Shown here one piece after another: positions 5,022-6,958 of a stretch of DNA of 6,958 bases. Under the pieces are notes generated by a model. That model worked only from the letters and a program-made list of their open reading frames with translations, had not been told where the DNA came from and did not search any database. Numbering within the stretch: the stretch's first letter is position 1; each line of letters starts with the position of its first letter. The translations under genes were made by a program, and so were the position numbers. Source of the stretch: Parcubacteria group bacterium (GTDB lineage: Bacteria; Patescibacteriota; Minisyncoccia; Minisyncoccales; JAGUVE01); NCBI GenBank assembly GCA_020063075.1, contig JAGUVE010000109.1, positions 1-6,958 on the forward strand, given 5' to 3'.

Positions 5022-6958
5022 TTACCTCTCGGCGAAATCGCAGATGTCTTTGAAATCGCAAAAGCCGCACTGCCAGCCAGGCGTTGCTTTAAAATCGCTG
5101 GTTTTTATTTCTTCAATTTCCTGGATTATTTTTTCTTTCTGCTTTTTCAGTTCTTTCTCCGTTCCAAGAAAAACTGCCTTTTTTCCGTCATTTAAATAAT
5201 AATAAATCAGTTCTTTCGGCTTGAGCTTAAAAATTTCTTCAGCCGCTAATTGGTAAATCAATAATTGCTCTTTATCGTCCAGGTCCAGTTTCTCCCTGGA
5301 GTTTCCGGTCTTGTAATCAATGATTGCCACTACCCCTTCCTTTTCGTCAATGCGATCTATTTGTCCCTTTAATGTGTGCCCCCCGATTTTTAAATTAAAA
5401 GGTATTTCCAAAGCGGCTTCGTTATTAATCTTTAAAATTTTTGGCGGATTTTTTGAAAATTCATCATAAAAATCCTTTATTATTCTCTTTCCGAGCTTGT
5501 AATATTCCTCTTGTTGGCTTTTATTTTCATACCACTCCCCTATCCAATTCCTTTCGTAAAGTTTTGCCAAATATTCAAAATTTGAATCACCGGTTTTTTT
5601 GTTATTTTCAATTACAACCTCTTTAAAGCCGAATAAATTTTCTTGGTTGTTTTTAGCGTTTTTGCTCATCTGTTTTAAAAAGTTAAATAAAGTAGCGTGC
5701 ATTGTTTTCCCGAAAGAAAAAACCGCTTTGCCTTTTACGGGAACTTTTAGAATAAAAGCGAATTTATATTGCAAGGGGCATTTCTCAAAAGCGGCCAATT
5801 GGGAAAAAGAAAAATGTTCCGGCAAATAACCCGGCTTTACCCTATTTTTTATTCCGGCTAAATTCGGCTTTTCTTCCAGCAGTTCGTTAGATTTTTGATT
5901 TTTGCTCTTTGATTTTTGATTTTCGTTTTGGTATCCCATCTCAATCAAAAATCTTGACAGCCGCTTTTTCCTTGTTCCGCCGTAATCCTCGGCCGAAGTG
6001 AAATAAAGTTCTTTTTTAGCGCGGGTCATCGCCACATAGCAGAGCCGCCTTTCCTCCTGCAGGTGGATATCGCCTTCTGGCTTGATGTCTTTTATCAAGT
6101 CCTCGGGCAATTCAATTAAATCCTTGCGTTCAATAGTCGGGAATCTTTTATCCACCATATTGACCAAAAAAACATATTTAAATTCCAGTCCTTTGGCTCC
6201 GTGAATCGTCATTACTTTGAGCATATCCGGGCCTTGTTCCGGGTCAAATTCAAGCTTTCCCTGTTCGCCCGACTCTATTTCCAAAGTTATTTCTTCCATA
6301 AAGTTCCTAAGCTGCGGTTCTAAAGCCGCTTCTTCAAATGCCTTGATTCTTTTGTAAAACTGGTTTAGTAAATCCAGTTGTTCTTTATCGTCTTTGTCTA
6401 TTAAGTATTTCAGATAGCCCGAATCCCCCAAAAAAGCCGACAGCAATTCTAAAACCGGCCGTTCTTTCGCCATTACGCTGTGCTTTTTAATGAGGCCTAA
6501 AATAAGAGAAATTTTTCCCTGTGTTTTTTCGGAAATCCCCTGAACCAAGGGCAGTTCTTCCATTGTTTCATAAAGCGATTTTGTTCTTTTATGGCCGTAT
6601 TGAGTAATCCTTGCTATGTCTTCGTACGGAATTTCAAAAACCGCCAGATTTAAAATCCGGTAAACCGCCTGGCTCTCATGGTAATTGTCCAAAAGCTTAA
6701 AATAAGAAATAATATCCAGAATAACGGGCTTGGAATAAAGCCCCCTTGAAGCCAAAAACTGGTAAGGCAGGGAAGCGCTTTCCAGCGCTCTGATAAAAGG
6801 ATTTGCCGTATTGTTTGCCCTGACCAAAATGGCAAAATCATTATAATCGGCTGTTTTGTCTTTTTTTAGAATTTCCAAAATTTTCTTTATTGTTTTCCTC
6901 ACCTCCTCGTCCAGGGTTTTAGCGTGAATGTGTTCAACAAGCCCCTTGCCTTTTTTCT
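5022..6958 (-). CDS. UvrD/PcrA-type superfamily 1 helicase with C-terminal PD-(D/E)XK nuclease and iron-sulfur motif (N-terminus outside window)
   Basis: The reading frame is open through the right edge, so the Walker A and early helicase motifs are missing from view; a GTG at 6902 is internal, not the start. Residues are numbered from that GTG. Helicase parts seen: DFAILVRAN at 22-30, motif V MTIHGAKGLEF at 231-241, motif VI EERRLCYVAMTRAKKELYF at 283-301. A charged linker follows (about 322-345). The nuclease domain has FSFSQLAAFEKCPLQYKF with C375, GKTMHATL with H402, GQIDRID with D516, VVAIIDYKTG with D529 and K531, and EQLLIYQLA with Q546. C375 with C612, C615 and C621 fits the C-(n)-C-x2-C-x5-C iron-sulfur staple known from AddB-type nucleases. 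The protein probably processes DNA ends or unwinds damaged duplex in the cytoplasm, like AddAB or AdnAB subunits. Motif V has Gly where Lys or Ser is usual (TIHKAKGLEF). A terminator follows the stop. Confidence 0.93.
   Translation of the reverse strand, partial: KKGKGLVEHIHAKTLDEEVRKTIKKILEILKKDKTADYNDFAILVRANNTANPFIRALESASLPYQFLASRGLYSKPVILDIISYFKLLDNYHESQAVYRILNLAVFEIPYEDIARITQYGHKRTKSLYETMEELPLVQGISEKTQGKISLILGLIKKHSVMAKERPVLELLSAFLGDSGYLKYLIDKDDKEQLDLLNQFYKRIKAFEEAALEPQLRNFMEEITLEIESGEQGKLEFDPEQGPDMLKVMTIHGAKGLEFKYVFLVNMVDKRFPTIERKDLIELPEDLIKDIKPEGDIHLQEERRLCYVAMTRAKKELYFTSAEDYGGTRKKRLSRFLIEMGYQNENQKSKSKNQKSNELLEEKPNLAGIKNRVKPGYLPEHFSFSQLAAFEKCPLQYKFAFILKVPVKGKAVFSFGKTMHATLFNFLKQMSKNAKNNQENLFGFKEVVIENNKKTGDSNFEYLAKLYERNWIGEWYENKSQQEEYYKLGKRIIKDFYDEFSKNPPKILKINNEAALEIPFNLKIGGHTLKGQIDRIDEKEGVVAIIDYKTGNSREKLDLDDKEQLLIYQLAAEEIFKLKPKELIYYYLNDGKKAVFLGTEKELKKQKEKIIQEIEEIKTSDFKATPGWQCGFCDFKDICDFAER
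5890..5923. repeat. Low-complexity direct repeat encoding the helicase-nuclease linker
   Basis: GATTTTTGATTTT occurs at 5890-5902 and again at 5911-5923, a period of 21 nt (7 codons). On the coding strand it gives NQKSKSKNQKS within the linker between the helicase motif VI region and the nuclease domain. The period keeps the frame. It looks like AT-rich filler expanded in a flexible loop. Confidence 0.7.

Noticed and set aside
1..6958. A new defence or mobile genetic system.
   Set aside because: All genes fall into housekeeping repair, transport or small uncharacterised families; no integrase, transposase, toxin-antitoxin pair, repeat-spacer array or reverse transcriptase is visible.

Overview
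The window is a compact, moderately AT-rich bacterial segment in which every supportable gene lies on the minus strand. The gene styles point to a member of the Candidate Phyla Radiation (Patescibacteria, Parcubacteria-like): a short XseA, a Mpg with the 'RNKVEY..GG' motif variant, a DUF3467 protein, short intergenic gaps, promoters abutting start codons, and AT-rich or GC-rich palindromic filler repeats. This placement rests on family resemblance, not on a marker gene.

In transcription order (right to left), 6958-5022 holds the C-terminal part of a UvrD/PcrA-type helicase fused to a PD-(D/E)XK nuclease with an iron-sulfur cysteine set; its N-terminal part lies outside the window. It ends at a hairpin terminator. 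Immediately beyond is an extended -10 promoter placed so close to the xseA start codon that the mRNA should be nearly leaderless. Then come xseA and xseB (exonuclease VII), a 98-nt spacer containing a GC-rich palindrome and a second short repeat, a DUF3467 gene, and a Mpg-type 3-methyladenine DNA glycosylase whose coding sequence contains another GC-rich palindrome. Next is a small tryptophan-rich protein of unknown function, probably secreted. Its signal-peptide start is out of frame across an A8 tract, and its C-terminus lies in a frame-shifting tandem duplication. A second terminator plus extended -10 unit, very like the first, precedes an ABC-2 exporter operon (ATPase, then permease). The last gene is a flippase-like membrane protein (lysylphosphatidylglycerol-synthase transmembrane family), frameshifted and cut by the window edge.

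The right half is thus a DNA-repair neighbourhood (helicase-nuclease, exonuclease VII, base-excision glycosylase) and the left half an envelope/export neighbourhood. I see no CRISPR array, tRNA, rRNA, transposase or integrase, and no convincing new defence system. The most interesting signals are small-scale: two matching terminator/leaderless-promoter modules, two homopolymer frame breaks, a frame-shifting tandem duplication at a gene end, and palindromic elements inside and between genes.
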